Shown: positions 8,702 through 19,001, counted from the stretch's first letter. The stretch is 64,000 nucleotides of DNA from Flavobacterium ustbae (GCF_003946915.1 NZ_RPOC01000002.1:248001-312000); one strand, 5' to 3'. A program made the numbers and translations. The notes: generated by a model from the sequence alone, not told the origin.

Positions 8702-9148
8702 CTATTCTTTTACTTTATTTAAAGATAAAGCATTAATACAATAACGCAAACCACTTGGAGGCGGACCATCAGGAAAAATATGTCCCAAGTGAGACTCGCA
8801 GACATTACAAGTGACTTCAACACGAATCATTCCGTGCGATCTGTCGGCATGATATCCAACAGCATTTTCTTTTACAGGTTGTGTAAAAGACGGCCATCCT
8901 GTTCCAGATTCAAATTTTTCGCTGGCATCAAACAATAATGTTCCGCAGCATTTACATTCGTAAATTCCTGGTTCAAATAAACTGCACATTTCGGAGCTGA
9001 AAGATCTTTCTGTTCCTTTTAAACGTGTCACCTGAAATTCTTCTGGAGTTAGAATTTGCTTCCATTCTTCCTCCGTTTTCTCCACTTTTTTATCTGGAGT
9101 CGGATTTCCTTTATTTGTAAAATGAATTACATCTGCCCATTTTATCAT
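8702..9148 (-). CDS. msrB: Peptide-methionine (R)-S-oxide reductase MsrB
   Basis: Repairs methionine-R-sulfoxide in proteins using thioredoxin. The catalytic region RYCINALSL is at the C-terminus. Two zinc-binding Cys pairs are present (CKCC near residue 64 and CNVC near 113), with GTGWPSFTQP between them. The start is set at the ATG at 9148 (148 aa), since the 13 residues upstream are not family-like. The gene stands alone; an msrA partner is not in the window. Confidence 0.93.
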   Translation of the reverse strand: MIKWADVIHFTNKGNPTPDKKVEKTEEEWKQILTPEEFQVTRLKGTERSFSSEMCSLFEPGIYECKCCGTLLFDASEKFESGTGWPSFTQPVKENAVGYHADRSHGMIRVEVTCNVCESHLGHIFPDGPPPSGLRYCINALSLNKVKE

Positions 9149-9198
9149 AACTTTTGTTTTTTGTTTAAAAAAAGTTTCAGGTTTCAAGTTTGTTGCGC

Positions 9199-9234
9199 CT
9201 GACCACTATCCCGATGCTTCGGGACTGACCACTA
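9199..9234. repeat. Mini-palindrome between 10-bp direct repeats
   Basis: CTGACCACTA (9199-9208), then the 16-bp palindrome TCCCGATGCTTCGGGA (9209-9224), then CTGACCACTA again (9225-9234). The arrangement resembles an insertion with target duplication. It lies between prfB and msrB. Confidence 0.85.
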
Positions 9235-9238
9235 AATA

Positions 9239-10337
9239 CTATTCCTCTTCCTTTTGACCCATCATCATCAGATAGGCTTTTAAGAAAGCATCAATGTTTC
9301 CGTTCATCACGCCATCGACATCGCTTGTTTCGTATCCTGTGCGAACATCCTTAACTAATTTATAAGGTTGCATAACATAATTACGAATCTGTGAACCCCA
9401 TTCGATTTTCATTTTCCCAGCCTCAATATCTGCACGTTGTGCTTGCTGTTTCTTTAACTCAATTTCATACAATTGAGAACGAAGCATTTGCATAGCACGC
9501 TGTCTGTTATCTTGCTGTGAACGTGTTTCAGAACATTGAATCTGAATTCCAGTCGGTTTGTGAACTAACTGAACTTTAGTTTCTACCTTATTTACGTTTT
9601 GTCCTCCAGCACCACTCGAACGAGAAGTTGTAATTTCGATATCGGCAGGGTTAATGTCGATTTCGATACTATCATCAACTAACGGATAAACGTAAACAGA
9701 TACGAAAGAGGTGTGGCGTTTAGCATTACTGTCAAATGGCGAAATACGAACCAATCTGTGAACTCCGTTTTCTCCCTTTAGATATCCGAAAGAATAATCT
9801 CCTTCGAACTCTAAAGTTACGGTTTTAATTCCCGCAACGTCGCCTTCCTGAAAGTTAAGTTCTTTGATTTTATAACCATAACTTTCGCCCCACATCATGT
9901 ACATACGCATCAGCATTCCTGCCCAGTCACAGCTTTCCGTTCCGCCGGCTCCGGCCGTAATCTGTACAACGGCACTTAAACTATCTCCTTCGTCAGAAAG
10001 CATGTTTTTGAATTCGATGTTTTCTATATGCGATTGTGCTGCATTGTATTGTTCATCTAGTTCTTCAACAGATAGTTCGCCTTCTTTATAAAAATCATAC
10101 GCCAGCTGTAATTCCTCAGTAAGAGAGACAGCTTTGTCATAATCTTCAATCCATTTTTTCTTATTTCGAAGATTTTTTACAATAAGTTCTGCTTCTTTTG
10201 GATTGTTCCAAAAATCAGGAGCAAAAGTTTTTTCTTCTTCGTTTGCAATTTCGATAAGCTTGGCATCAACGTCAAAGATACCTCCTCAACGCACCAAGGC
10301 GCTCCACAATACCTTTTACTTGTTCGGCTGTTGTCAT
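9239..10337 (-). CDS. prfB: Peptide chain release factor 2 (programmed +1 frameshift)
   Basis: RF2 recognises UGA and UAA stop codons and releases the nascent chain. The first 21 codons (10337-10275) run into an in-frame TGA at 10274-10272. The signal AGG AGG TAT CTT TGA C is the classic RF2 frameshift site, with an internal Shine-Dalgarno-like AGGAGG. Slipping one base resumes translation at 10273 and gives 365 residues, the normal RF2 length. The SPF anticodon-like motif ([13 protein letters not shown]) and the catalytic GGQ ([16 protein letters not shown]) are intact. This is autoregulation of a working gene: low RF2 lets the ribosome pause at TGA and shift. Confidence 0.97.
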
Positions 10338-10450
10338 AAATTAATTAATAGGTTTTTATATGTTTTTTAGAATTATTACGTTAATTTGGTCTATAGAAAC
10401 TTGCGAGTTAAATTTTATTAAACTTGCTGAGAATAACTATTTGTAATACG

Positions 10451-10458
10451 TAATTTTG
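10451..10458 (+). promoter_or_regulatory. Putative -7 element upstream of threonine aldolase
   Basis: TAATTTTG fits the Bacteroidota consensus TAnnTTTG. A TTG at 10424-10426 is a possible -33 element, at slightly long spacing. Confidence 0.4.
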
Positions 10459-10488
10459 CATACAAAAATAAGATATAGTTTTTAGAAT

Positions 10489-11508
10489 ATGGAAATAAAT
10501 TTAATCAGCGATACCATAACAAAGCCTACTTATGAAATGCTGCAGTATATGTTTAACGCTCATGTTGGCGACGATGTATACAAACAGGACCCAACGGTGA
10601 TTGAATTGGAAAATAGAACAGCAGAGTTTTTTGGTATGGAAGCTGGTCTTTTCTTTCCGTCTGGAACTATGGCAAACCAGACTGCAATTAAACTTCATAC
10701 GCAGCCTGGAGAACAATTAATTGCCGATAAATATGCTCACGTTTATCATTATGAAGGTGGAGGTGTTTCTTTTAACAGCGGTGTTTCGTGCTGTCTGATA
10801 GATGGAAACCGAGGCATGATAACAGCAGCGCAAGTTAAAGCTGCGATCAATGATCCTGAGTTTTACCATAGTCCGTTGACAAGTTTGGTTTGTGTAGAAA
10901 ATACAACCAACAAAGGAGGCGGTGCATGTTATGAATTAGAAGATTTAAGAGAAATAAAAAAAGTTTGCGACGCTAATAATTTGAAGTTTCATTTGGATGG
11001 AGCAAGAATTTGGAATGCTTTGGTAGCTAAAAGACAGAATCCGAGAGAGTTTGGAGCAATTTTCGATACTATTTCAGTTTGTTTGTCTAAAGGATTAGGC
11101 GCTCCGATTGGTTCTGTACTTTTAGGAAGTAAAGCTGACATTCACAGAGCGTTGAGAATCAGGAAGATATTAGGTGGAGGAATGCGTCAAGTTGGGTATT
11201 TAGCAGCAGCTGGATTATATGCTTTGGCTCATAATATTGAAAGATTGGCAGAAGATCATCGCAGAGCAAAAGAAATTGCCAAAATCTTAAGCACAAAACC
11301 TTGGATCGCATCAATAGAACCTGTAGAAACTAATATTTTGATTTTTTCGCTTGCAGAAGGTTACAGTGACCAATTGTTAATCGAAAAATTAAAACAGAAA
11401 AATATTCTGATAAGTTCTTTAGGACATAATAAACTTCGTATCGTGACGCACTTAGATTATAAAGAAGTGATGCATACGTATGTAATTGATACGCTTTCTA
11501 AGTTTTAA
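10489..11508 (+). CDS. ltaE: Low-specificity L-threonine aldolase
   Basis: PLP enzyme of fold type I that cleaves threonine or allo-threonine to glycine and acetaldehyde. The protein is 339 aa, as usual. MEINLISDTITKPTYEML at the N-terminus, GDDVYKQDPTV near residue 27 and the PLP-lysine region SVCLSKGLGAPIGSVLLG near 201 are typical. It is transcribed alone and ends in a strong terminator shared with the convergent adhE. Confidence 0.92.
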   Translation: MEINLISDTITKPTYEMLQYMFNAHVGDDVYKQDPTVIELENRTAEFFGMEAGLFFPSGTMANQTAIKLHTQPGEQLIADKYAHVYHYEGGGVSFNSGVSCCLIDGNRGMITAAQVKAAINDPEFYHSPLTSLVCVENTTNKGGGACYELEDLREIKKVCDANNLKFHLDGARIWNALVAKRQNPREFGAIFDTISVCLSKGLGAPIGSVLLGSKADIHRALRIRKILGGGMRQVGYLAAAGLYALAHNIERLAEDHRRAKEIAKILSTKPWIASIEPVETNILIFSLAEGYSDQLLIEKLKQKNILISSLGHNKLRIVTHLDYKEVMHTYVIDTLSKF

Positions 11509-11516
11509 TCATAAAA

Positions 11517-11540
11517 AAACCGCCTTTTATGGGCGGTTTT
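11517..11540. terminator. Terminator between convergent ltaE and adhE
   Basis: AAAACCGCC-TTTTAT-GGGCGGTTTT, usable from both directions. Confidence 0.85.
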
Positions 11541-11558
11541 GGATAATTTAGATAATAA

Positions 11559-14258
11559 TTAAATTTTTTCTCCGTAATAAGCTTTTCGCATAATTTCTTC
11601 CATGTCCTTAATTAAAGGTAAACGTGGATTTGCAGGAGTACATTGATCTTCAAAAGCGTTGATGGCAAGTGTGTTTAATTTTGCAAGCCATTCTTTTTCG
11701 TCAATTCCTTGCTCTTTAAAGCTCATTTTTATTCCCACTTTTTTAGCTAAATCCCAACATGCCTGAGCATAAATCTGCGGAGCATCTTTAGGTCCCTTTG
11801 CAGGAAGTCCTAATACTTGGCAAATTTCAAAATATTTTTGATCGGCTTTGTAAGTTTCATATTTAGGCCAAACCGAAAGTTTTCCAGGAACCTCACCATT
11901 ATATTTAATTACATAAGGAAGTAAAATTGCATTAGTTCGTCCGTGGGGAGTATGGAACATTCCGCCAATTTTGTGAGCCATAGAATGTGAAATCCCGAGC
12001 ATAGCATTGGCAAAAGCCATTCCGGCAATTGTAGATGCGTTGTGCATTTTATCTCGTGCCTCGTCATCGTTTTTACCATTGAGATAAGTTCTTTCTAAAT
12101 ATTGAAAAACCATTTTGATAGCCTGCAAGGCCAGTCCGTCTGTATAATCATTGGCAACAATAGATACATATGCTTCTGTTGCATGGGTAAGAACATCCAT
12201 ACCTGTATCTGCGGTGATAGAAGCAGGAACGGTTTTGGTTAATTCTGAGTCAATTATGGCAACAGTTGGCGTAAAAGCATAATCTGCCAGCGGATATTTT
12301 TTGTTAACAGAATGATCTGAAATTACCGCAAAAGGTGTTACTTCAGAACCTGTTCCAGAGGTTGTTGGTATACAAATCATTTTGGCTTTTTGTCCCAGTG
12401 CCGGAATTTTTACAGCGCGTTTACGAATGTCTAAGAATTTTTGTTTTACATCATCAAAAGAGGCATTCGGCTGTTCGTATAAAAGCCACATCACTTTGGC
12501 AGCATCCATAACAGATCCTCCTCCGATAGCGATAATATGATCCGGCTGAAATTCTACCATAGTTTCGGCACCCGCTTTTGCAGTTTCTATGCTAGGATCT
12601 GGCTCAACATTAGAAAAAATCCTTACATCTGCTTTGTGTTCGCGACGATTTAATACGTCGATAACTTTTTGTACAAAACCAAGTTTGAGCATGCTTGTAT
12701 CGGTAACAATCATAACTTTTTCTAGCTTTGGCATTGATTTTAAATATTGAATCGAGTTTGGCTCGAAATAGATTTTTGAAGGTACTTTAAACCACTGCAT
12801 ATTATTGTTTCTTCTTCCGATTCGTTTAATATTAATTAAATTTACAGCTCCGACATTTCCTGACACTGAGTTTCTTCCATACGATCCGCAGCCAAGAGTT
12901 AAAGAAGGAATAAAGGAGTTGTATACATCACCAATACCTCCAAAAGTAGCGGGAGAATTCCAGATTACTCGGATGGCTTTGACCGCTATTCCAAATTCTT
13001 TGGCGATTTTTTCGTCTTTAGTATGAATTGCGGCTGAGTGTCCTAATCCGTCAAATTCAACCATTTGTTCAGATAATTTTATGCCTTCTTGGGTTGAGTT
13101 TGATTTTAGAACAGCCAAAACAGGCGATAGTTTTTCTCGTGTTAAAGGTTCTTTTTCGCCAACTTCAGATACTTCAACAGCAATAGTAACCACATTTTCG
13201 GGAACAGAGAATCCAGCTTGTTCTGCAATCCATTGAGGTGATTTTCCAACAATATTTGGATTAAGTTTTGCGCCAGCACAGTTTATTCCTTTTGCTGTTA
13301 CGCCAAACATAAGTTCTTCCAGTTTTGCCTTTTCATTTTCATTTGCAAAATAAACATGATGACGTTTAAAGGCTGCTTTTGTTTCTTCGTAAATTTCTTT
13401 ATCTATAATTGCAGCCTGTTCAGAAGCACAGATCATGCCCCAGTCAAACGATTTTGAAAGAACAATATCATAGACAGCTTGTTTTATATTAGCTGTTTTT
13501 TCTATATAAGCAGGAACGTTTCCGGCTCCCACACCCAGCGCAGGTTTACCGCAAGAGTAAGCGGCGCGTACCATTGCATTTCCTCCAGTTGCTAAAATTG
13601 TCGAAATAATAGGATGGTTCATAAGAGAGTTAGTAGCATCTACAGACGGATATTCGATCCATTGAATACAATCTTCTGGTGCTCCAGCCTCTATTGCTGC
13701 ATCTCGTACCACAATAGCCGCAGCTTTAGAACATTGCTGAGCTGATGGATGAAAACCAAAAATAATTGGATTACGAGTTTTTAAAGCAATTAGAGCTTTA
13801 AAAACTGTAGTAGAAGTAGGGTTTGTAGTTGGAGTTACACCACAAATTACCCCAACAGGTTCTGCAATTTCGACAATTCCAGATAAATGATCTTCGCCAA
13901 TAATCCCAACCGTTTTTAGATTCTTTAAGCTATTGGTAACATTTTCTGCAGCAAACATATTTTTTGTGGCTTTATCTTCAAAAATACCGCGTCCAGTTTC
14001 TTCAACGGCATGCAGAGCAAGTTTACCGTGCTGGTCGATCGCAGCCACAGATGCTTTTGCTACAATATGATCTACCTGTTCTTGATTAAGTTCTAGGAAT
14101 TTTTTTAGCGCTTTTGCAGCTTTTTTAGCAAGTTCGTCAACGTGTGCAATAGCGTCTAATTTTTGAATTTCCTTATTAGAATCTTTTGCTGAACTAAAAT
14201 TGTTCTTATCTGCCAATTTGTGTTCAATTTCATTCGGTTTTACAGTTTTCTCATTCAT
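11559..14258 (-). CDS. adhE: Bifunctional acetaldehyde-CoA/alcohol dehydrogenase AdhE
   Basis: Fermentative enzyme reducing acetyl-CoA to acetaldehyde and then ethanol, regenerating NAD+. Set at the ATG at 14258 it has 899 residues, matching full-length AdhE. The N half is an aldehyde dehydrogenase with the active-site Cys in SFDWGMICASEQAAI; the C half is an iron-dependent alcohol dehydrogenase with GGGSVMDAAKVMW, TTSGTGSEVTPFAVI and the metal-binding His run GISHSMAHKIGGMFHTPHG. AdhE is unusual in mostly aerobic flavobacteria. A perfect FNR-type site lies about 205 nt upstream, so anaerobic induction is likely. Confidence 0.95.
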   Translation of the reverse strand: MNEKTVKPNEIEHKLADKNNFSSAKDSNKEIQKLDAIAHVDELAKKAAKALKKFLELNQEQVDHIVAKASVAAIDQHGKLALHAVEETGRGIFEDKATKNMFAAENVTNSLKNLKTVGIIGEDHLSGIVEIAEPVGVICGVTPTTNPTSTTVFKALIALKTRNPIIFGFHPSAQQCSKAAAIVVRDAAIEAGAPEDCIQWIEYPSVDATNSLMNHPIISTILATGGNAMVRAAYSCGKPALGVGAGNVPAYIEKTANIKQAVYDIVLSKSFDWGMICASEQAAIIDKEIYEETKAAFKRHHVYFANENEKAKLEELMFGVTAKGINCAGAKLNPNIVGKSPQWIAEQAGFSVPENVVTIAVEVSEVGEKEPLTREKLSPVLAVLKSNSTQEGIKLSEQMVEFDGLGHSAAIHTKDEKIAKEFGIAVKAIRVIWNSPATFGGIGDVYNSFIPSLTLGCGSYGRNSVSGNVGAVNLINIKRIGRRNNNMQWFKVPSKIYFEPNSIQYLKSMPKLEKVMIVTDTSMLKLGFVQKVIDVLNRREHKADVRIFSNVEPDPSIETAKAGAETMVEFQPDHIIAIGGGSVMDAAKVMWLLYEQPNASFDDVKQKFLDIRKRAVKIPALGQKAKMICIPTTSGTGSEVTPFAVISDHSVNKKYPLADYAFTPTVAIIDSELTKTVPASITADTGMDVLTHATEAYVSIVANDYTDGLALQAIKMVFQYLERTYLNGKNDDEARDKMHNASTIAGMAFANAMLGISHSMAHKIGGMFHTPHGRTNAILLPYVIKYNGEVPGKLSVWPKYETYKADQKYFEICQVLGLPAKGPKDAPQIYAQACWDLAKKVGIKMSFKEQGIDEKEWLAKLNTLAINAFEDQCTPANPRLPLIKDMEEIMRKAYYGEKI

Positions 14259-14456
14259 AATAATTAGATTTATATTAATATTTTGATTGAATAATCTTGT
14301 TGTTTTAATTCTAAATGACACCTAAAAAAACTGACGCTTATTTTTGAAAAGCGTTTAGCAGCAGATTGGAAATCTTTTTTGGTGTAAAGATGTTTCTGCA
14401 CAAAAAAAACAGTCATTTTTTTGATGCTTTTTATTAAAACAACTCTGTTTTTGGTT

Positions 14457-14470
14457 TTGATCTGTATCAA
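14457..14470. promoter_or_regulatory. Perfect FNR-type box upstream of adhE
   Basis: TTGAT-CTGT-ATCAA matches the FNR consensus TTGAT-N4-ATCAA at every defined position. It is centred about 205 nt before the adhE ATG, implying a long 5' UTR or a distant promoter. Confidence 0.7.
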
Positions 14471-14933
14471 ATTTCAAGACTTATTCAAAGAATAAAACTG
14501 ATATTTGTCAGGAATGACTGAAAAATCTACGCAAACGTTTTCTTCTGATTTTTAATATTTTACGTTTTTTAGAAAGGAAAAAAACTCCTATTATCACAGA
14601 AAATTATGGGAGAAATAAAGTTGGGAAATTTGTAAAAAGAAGGTGGCTAAAAAATGCATATCTGTAGAACTATCTCGATTGAAGAAGTTATTAGCAACAA
14701 AAAATAATCTGCATTATTTAGCGCTATTCAATGAGATAAAAAGAATGAATTTTGACATTTTTTGAAAGCAAAAAAACAGACAATATGCAATAGTAATTAT
14801 GCGAAAAGTGATTTTTTTGCGAGAAATTTTAACAGATTTTAATTTACTTTTCGATGTAAAAAGTATTAAAAATGAAAAAAAAGGGCCTAAAAAAAATATT
14901 TTAATTAAAGAAAATAGTCTTGTAAACAAAAAA

Positions 14934-14995
14934 TGAGCTTCAAAAAAAAACAAAAAAGGTCGTAAAGTACGTTTTATTGAATTTTTTGAAGCTCA
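14934..14995 (-). terminator. Inverted repeat downstream of ybaB
   Basis: 14-bp arms TGAGCTTCAAAAAA (14934-14947) and TTTTTTGAAGCTCA (14982-14995), separated by 34 nt. Probably a terminator, although the loop is long. Confidence 0.45.
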
Positions 14996-15021
14996 AAATT
15001 CTACCTAAATAGCAGTAAATT

Positions 15022-15342
15022 TTATTTAAAAAGATTATCCATTCCAGGAATAGAAGGCATATCCATTCTGGCTACAGCGTCTAATTCTCTTTCGTTTACA
15101 TTTGTAGCTTTTTCTATGGCTTTGTTTAAAGTTACGATTAAGTAGTCTTCTAACTGCTCTTTGTCTTCTAATAGAGAATCGTCAACAGAAATTGTTTTTA
15201 TTTTTCGACTAGCTGTAATAGTAACTTTTAATAATCCGTCAGCGCTTTGTTCATCAATCAAAACAGTATCAAGACGCTTTTTTGTATCTTCAATTTTTTG
15301 CTGGGTCTCTTTAAGTTTACCCATCATTCCCATTAAATCCAT
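15022..15342 (-). CDS. YbaB/EbfC family nucleoid-associated protein
   Basis: A small DNA-binding dimer of 106 residues. The start [22 protein letters not shown] and the later beta sheet region ([22 protein letters not shown]) match the YbaB family. In many bacteria it sits beside dnaX and recR; here it stands alone, divergent from the oligopeptidase gene with 144 nt between starts. Confidence 0.9.
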   Translation of the reverse strand: MDLMGMMGKLKETQQKIEDTKKRLDTVLIDEQSADGLLKVTITASRKIKTISVDDSLLEDKEQLEDYLIVTLNKAIEKATNVNERELDAVARMDMPSIPGMDNLFK

Positions 15343-15446
15343 TTTTGTTGATTTTTTAAATTATTTCAGACAAAATTACTATATTGCTGTGTGAATTCAA
15401 TAGAATAATTTAAGAAAAAATTAATTCTGTTCTATTGGGTTTGTGC

Positions 15447-15454
15447 TATTTTTG
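15447..15454 (+). promoter_or_regulatory. Putative -7 element of the oligopeptidase gene
   Basis: TATTTTTG fits TAnnTTTG and is 32 nt before the start codon. Confidence 0.45.
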
Positions 15455-15486
15455 CGTCTTCATATTTAAAAATTAATGCTTAATCA

Positions 15487-17547
15487 ATGCAAAATGATAT
15501 ATCGGCCCCAAAGGCTAAAATAATACCAAAAACATTAAAAAAACACAAAGAATCTAGGATTGACAACTACTTTTGGCTAAATGACCGCGAAAATTCTGAA
15601 GTAATTGATTACCTAAATCAAGAAAATGCTTATTATGAGAATATGACTTCTCATACGAAAGAGTTACAGAAAAATTTGTTTGAAGAAATGAAAGGAAGAA
15701 TTAAAGAAGACGATTCTTCTGTTCCTTATTTCTATAATGGATATTTTTATATAACGCGTTTCGAAACCGGTCAGGATTATCCAATTTTTGCTAGAAAAAA
15801 AGGAAGCCTTTCTGCAGAAGAAGAAATTCTTTTTAATTGTAACGAAATGGCAAAAGGACATGCTTATTTCAAATTAGGAGGTTTAAGTATTAGTCCAGAC
15901 AACAAATTTGCAAGTTTTGGAGTAGATATTGTTGGTAGAAGAATTTATACTATTCAAATAAAAAATTTAGAAACAGGTGAAATTTTAGCAGATAAAATAG
16001 AAAATGTTACTGGTGCTTCGGTTTGGGCAAATGACAACAATACTATTTTTTATGTTAGACAAGATCAGACAACTTTAAGAGCTGATAAAGTTTTTAAACA
16101 TAAATTAAATACCAATTCAGAAAGTGATGTTTTGGTTTATAATGAAGTAGACGATACTTTTAATGTGTCGATAAGTAAAGAAAAATCGAGAAAATATATT
16201 GTTATTGGTTCCGGAAGTACTTTGACAACCGAATATAGAATTTTGAATTCTAATAATCCAGAAGGAGAATTTACTGTTTTTCAGCCACGTGTTCGCGGAT
16301 TAGAATATAGTATTTCTCATTACGAAGATTCATTTTATATCTTAACCAATAAAGACAAGGCGACTAATTTTAAATTAATGAAAACGCCTGAAGATAAAAC
16401 AGGAAAGAAAAACTGGGTAGATCTTATTCCGCACAGAGAAGATGTTTTGTTAGAAGATATAGAGATTTTCAAGAATTATTTAGTTGTAGAAGAACGTTCA
16501 AATGGATTGAATCATATTAGAATCATGCCTTGGAACGATGAACCAGATTATTATCTTCCTTTTGGCAGTGAGACTTATAATGCCTACACGACAACCAATG
16601 TAGATTTTGATACCGATATATTGCGTTACAGCTATCAATCATTGGCAACGCCGTCTTCTATAATTGATTTTAATATGAAGACTAAAACCAAAACGATTTT
16701 AAAAGAGCAAGAGGTTTTAGGCGGAAAGTTTGATAAAAACAATTACGTAGAAGAAAGAGTTTGGGCAACAGCAAGAGATGGTGTAAAAGTGCCAATTTCT
16801 ATGGTTTATAAAAAAGGGTTGGAGAAAAATGGTAAAAACCCATTGCTGCTTTATGCTTACGGTTCGTACGGAATTACAATGGATACTTATTTTTCATCGA
16901 CAAGATTATCGCTTTTAGACCGCGGATTTGTTTACGCCATTGCCCATATTAGAGGAGGCGAGGACTTAGGAAGACAATGGTATGAAGACGGAAAACTGTT
17001 AAAAAAGAAAAATACCTTTACAGATTTCATCGATTGCTCTAAATTTGTAATTGACCAAAAGTTTACTTCTCCAGAACATTTGTATGCAGAAGGAGGATCT
17101 GCTGGCGGACTTTTAATGGGAGTAATTGTAAATGAAGCTCCCGAATTGTATAACGGAGTTATTGCTCAGGTGCCTTTTGTAGACGTAATTACTACAATGT
17201 TGGATGATAGTATTCCGCTTACAACTGGAGAGTATGACGAATGGGGAAACCCTAACAATAAAAAATATTACGATTATATGTTGTCGTATTCGCCTTATGA
17301 TAACGTAAAAGCGCAGGAATATCCTAATATGTATGTTTCCACTGGATTACACGATTCGCAGGTACAATATTGGGAGCCAGCTAAATGGGTTGCAAAATTG
17401 CGAGATTTAAAAACAAATAATAAACTTTTGTTTTTAGATACGAACATGGATGCAGGTCATGGCGGGGCTTCGGGACGTTTTGAGGCTTTAAAAGACTTAG
17501 CAAAGGAATTTAGTTTTTTATTAGATTTAGAAAAAATTAAAAGCTAA
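15487..17547 (+). CDS. ptrB: S9 family oligopeptidase (protease II / oligopeptidase B type)
   Basis: A serine peptidase of 686 residues that cuts short peptides, typically after basic residues in this subfamily. An N-terminal beta-propeller (about residues 70-400) is followed by an alpha/beta hydrolase domain. Catalytic Ser is in GGSAGG (about residue 538), Asp in [14 protein letters not shown] (about 623) and His in DAGHGG near the C-terminus. It has no signal peptide, so it is probably cytoplasmic. The cysteine synthase-like gene follows on the same strand but has its own promoter-like element. Confidence 0.93.
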   Translation: MQNDISAPKAKIIPKTLKKHKESRIDNYFWLNDRENSEVIDYLNQENAYYENMTSHTKELQKNLFEEMKGRIKEDDSSVPYFYNGYFYITRFETGQDYPIFARKKGSLSAEEEILFNCNEMAKGHAYFKLGGLSISPDNKFASFGVDIVGRRIYTIQIKNLETGEILADKIENVTGASVWANDNNTIFYVRQDQTTLRADKVFKHKLNTNSESDVLVYNEVDDTFNVSISKEKSRKYIVIGSGSTLTTEYRILNSNNPEGEFTVFQPRVRGLEYSISHYEDSFYILTNKDKATNFKLMKTPEDKTGKKNWVDLIPHREDVLLEDIEIFKNYLVVEERSNGLNHIRIMPWNDEPDYYLPFGSETYNAYTTTNVDFDTDILRYSYQSLATPSSIIDFNMKTKTKTILKEQEVLGGKFDKNNYVEERVWATARDGVKVPISMVYKKGLEKNGKNPLLLYAYGSYGITMDTYFSSTRLSLLDRGFVYAIAHIRGGEDLGRQWYEDGKLLKKKNTFTDFIDCSKFVIDQKFTSPEHLYAEGGSAGGLLMGVIVNEAPELYNGVIAQVPFVDVITTMLDDSIPLTTGEYDEWGNPNNKKYYDYMLSYSPYDNVKAQEYPNMYVSTGLHDSQVQYWEPAKWVAKLRDLKTNNKLLFLDTNMDAGHGGASGRFEALKDLAKEFSFLLDLEKIKS

Positions 17548-17563
17548 TTAGAAATTTTTTGTT

Positions 17564-17571
17564 AAATTTGC
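17564..17571 (+). promoter_or_regulatory. Putative -7 element of the cysteine synthase family gene
   Basis: TAAATTTG fits TAnnTTTG. It overlaps the possible upstream start at 17559, which supports the later start at 17619. Confidence 0.5.
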
Positions 17572-17618
17572 AACCTATCAAGGTTAATTTGAAAATGCCT
17601 TTGATTAACTATTTTTTT

Positions 17619-18659
17619 ATGAAAGAAGAAATAACTGCTTATAATAATGTTTTAGAGTTAATAGGAAACACCCCCCTTATTAAGCTAAATAAAATTACCG
17701 AAGAGTTAGAAGGAAATTTCTACGCAAAGGTAGAAGCTTTCAACCCAGGTCATTCCTCAAAAGATAGAATAGCATTATATATTATTGAAGAAGCCGAGAG
17801 AAAAGGAATTCTATCTCCGGGAGATACCATTATAGAAACCACATCTGGTAATACAGGTTTTAGTTTAGCAATGGTAAGCATTATTAAAGGTTACAATTGT
17901 ATTTTAGCGGTAAGTTCAAAATCATCTAAGGACAAAATTGACATGTTGAGAAGTTTAGGCGCCAAAGTGTATGTCTGTCCGGCTCACGTTTCTGCAGATG
18001 ATGAAAGATCTTATTATAATGTAGCAAAACGTTTGCACGAAGAGACAAAAGGTTCAGTCTACATTAATCAATATTTCAACCAATTAAATATTGATGCCCA
18101 CTACAACACTACAGGTCCAGAAATTTGGGAACAAACAAAAGGACAAATTACGCATCTTATTGCATGCAGTGGAACAGGAGGAACTATCTCTGGAACTGCA
18201 AAATTCTTAAAAGAAAAAAATCCAAATATTAGAATTCTAGGTGTAGATGCTTTTGGTTCGGTTTTGAAAAAATACCATGAAACAAAAGAATTTGATAGTA
18301 AAGAAATTTATCCTTACCGTATAGAAGGTCTTGGTAAAAACTTGATTCCGTCTGCTACAGATTTTGATATTATTGATAAATTCATGAAAGTAACCGACGA
18401 AGAAAGTGCTCACTCTGCAAGAGAGATTACTAGAAAAGAAGGTTTATTTGTTGGTTATACTTCTGGAGCAGTAATGCAAGCTATCAAGCAATATGCAGAA
18501 GAAGGAGAATTTACAAAAGATAGTAATATTATTGCGATTTTCCCAGATCATGGTTCTCGTTACATGAGTAAAGTATTCAGCGATGACTGGATGAACGAGC
18601 AAGGTTTCTTTGATAGTGTTAATGAAGAAGAAGCTCAAAAAATTGAATTCGTAAAGTAA
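17619..18659 (+). CDS. PLP-dependent cysteine synthase family protein
   Basis: Fold-type II PLP enzyme of 346 residues, related to cysteine synthase and cystathionine beta-synthase without CBS domains. The start is the ATG at 17619; translation from 17559 would add 20 unlike residues overlapping the promoter element. Landmarks are [15 protein letters not shown], the PLP-lysine region [14 protein letters not shown] and the substrate loop [13 protein letters not shown], followed by the phosphate-binding [13 protein letters not shown]. It may form cysteine or cystathionine; the substrate cannot be fixed from sequence. It ends in a strong hairpin terminator. Confidence 0.88.
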   Translation: MKEEITAYNNVLELIGNTPLIKLNKITEELEGNFYAKVEAFNPGHSSKDRIALYIIEEAERKGILSPGDTIIETTSGNTGFSLAMVSIIKGYNCILAVSSKSSKDKIDMLRSLGAKVYVCPAHVSADDERSYYNVAKRLHEETKGSVYINQYFNQLNIDAHYNTTGPEIWEQTKGQITHLIACSGTGGTISGTAKFLKEKNPNIRILGVDAFGSVLKKYHETKEFDSKEIYPYRIEGLGKNLIPSATDFDIIDKFMKVTDEESAHSAREITRKEGLFVGYTSGAVMQAIKQYAEEGEFTKDSNIIAIFPDHGSRYMSKVFSDDWMNEQGFFDSVNEEEAQKIEFVK

Positions 18660-19001
18660 TAAAATACTTTTCAAAATATACAAACTCCATTCGTATTTTC
18701 GGATGGAGTTTTTTTATTTCCTAATATCATCTCCTTTCAGTTTTCTTCAAAAGTTAAAATCTATCGTTTTATTGAATATGCCGTATTTATACGTAAGAAA
18801 TTGTTGTTTAAGATATTTTTAATTTAATTTTTTAATAATAACAATGAAAAATATAAAAATTACTTAACGGACAAAATGCATAAAAAACGTTATTTGAACG
18901 AGTATTTTGGTAAGTTGTCGGAAAAATTTTAGCTCCAAGTAGTAAAAATATAGTTTAGCGATATAAAATAACATAGTTATTAATCCCTAAAATCTACTAT
19001 T
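18660..19001. other. Intergenic spacer before the first LamG gene
   Basis: AT-rich and without a gene; it holds the preceding terminator and presumably the promoter of the LamG gene. Confidence 0.65.
18682..18715 (+). terminator. Terminator after the cysteine synthase family gene
   Basis: AAACTCCATTCG paired with CGGATGGAGTTT, then a seven-T run. Confidence 0.85.

Larger units (their letters stand above)
14259..15021. other. Long intergenic region upstream of adhE
   Basis: About 760 nt of very AT-rich DNA. It contains the FNR-type site at 14457-14470 and an inverted repeat at the right end serving ybaB. Short open frames here (14270-14470 and 14714-14953, minus) have low-complexity K/F/I-rich translations and no family look, so I do not call them genes. 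Confidence 0.7.

Noticed and set aside
9239-10337. prfB as a frameshifted pseudogene or a shortened 254-aa protein
   Set aside because: The site AGGAGGTATCTTTGAC is the known programmed RF2 frameshift and the joined product has the normal 365 residues.
14270-14470. Open frame of 66 codons upstream of adhE
   Set aside because: Overlaps the FNR-type site and the adhE leader, low-complexity basic/hydrophobic translation, no family look.
14714-14953. Open frame of 79 codons in the long spacer
   Set aside because: Poly-F/K/S composition typical of AT-rich non-coding DNA and overlapping an inverted repeat.
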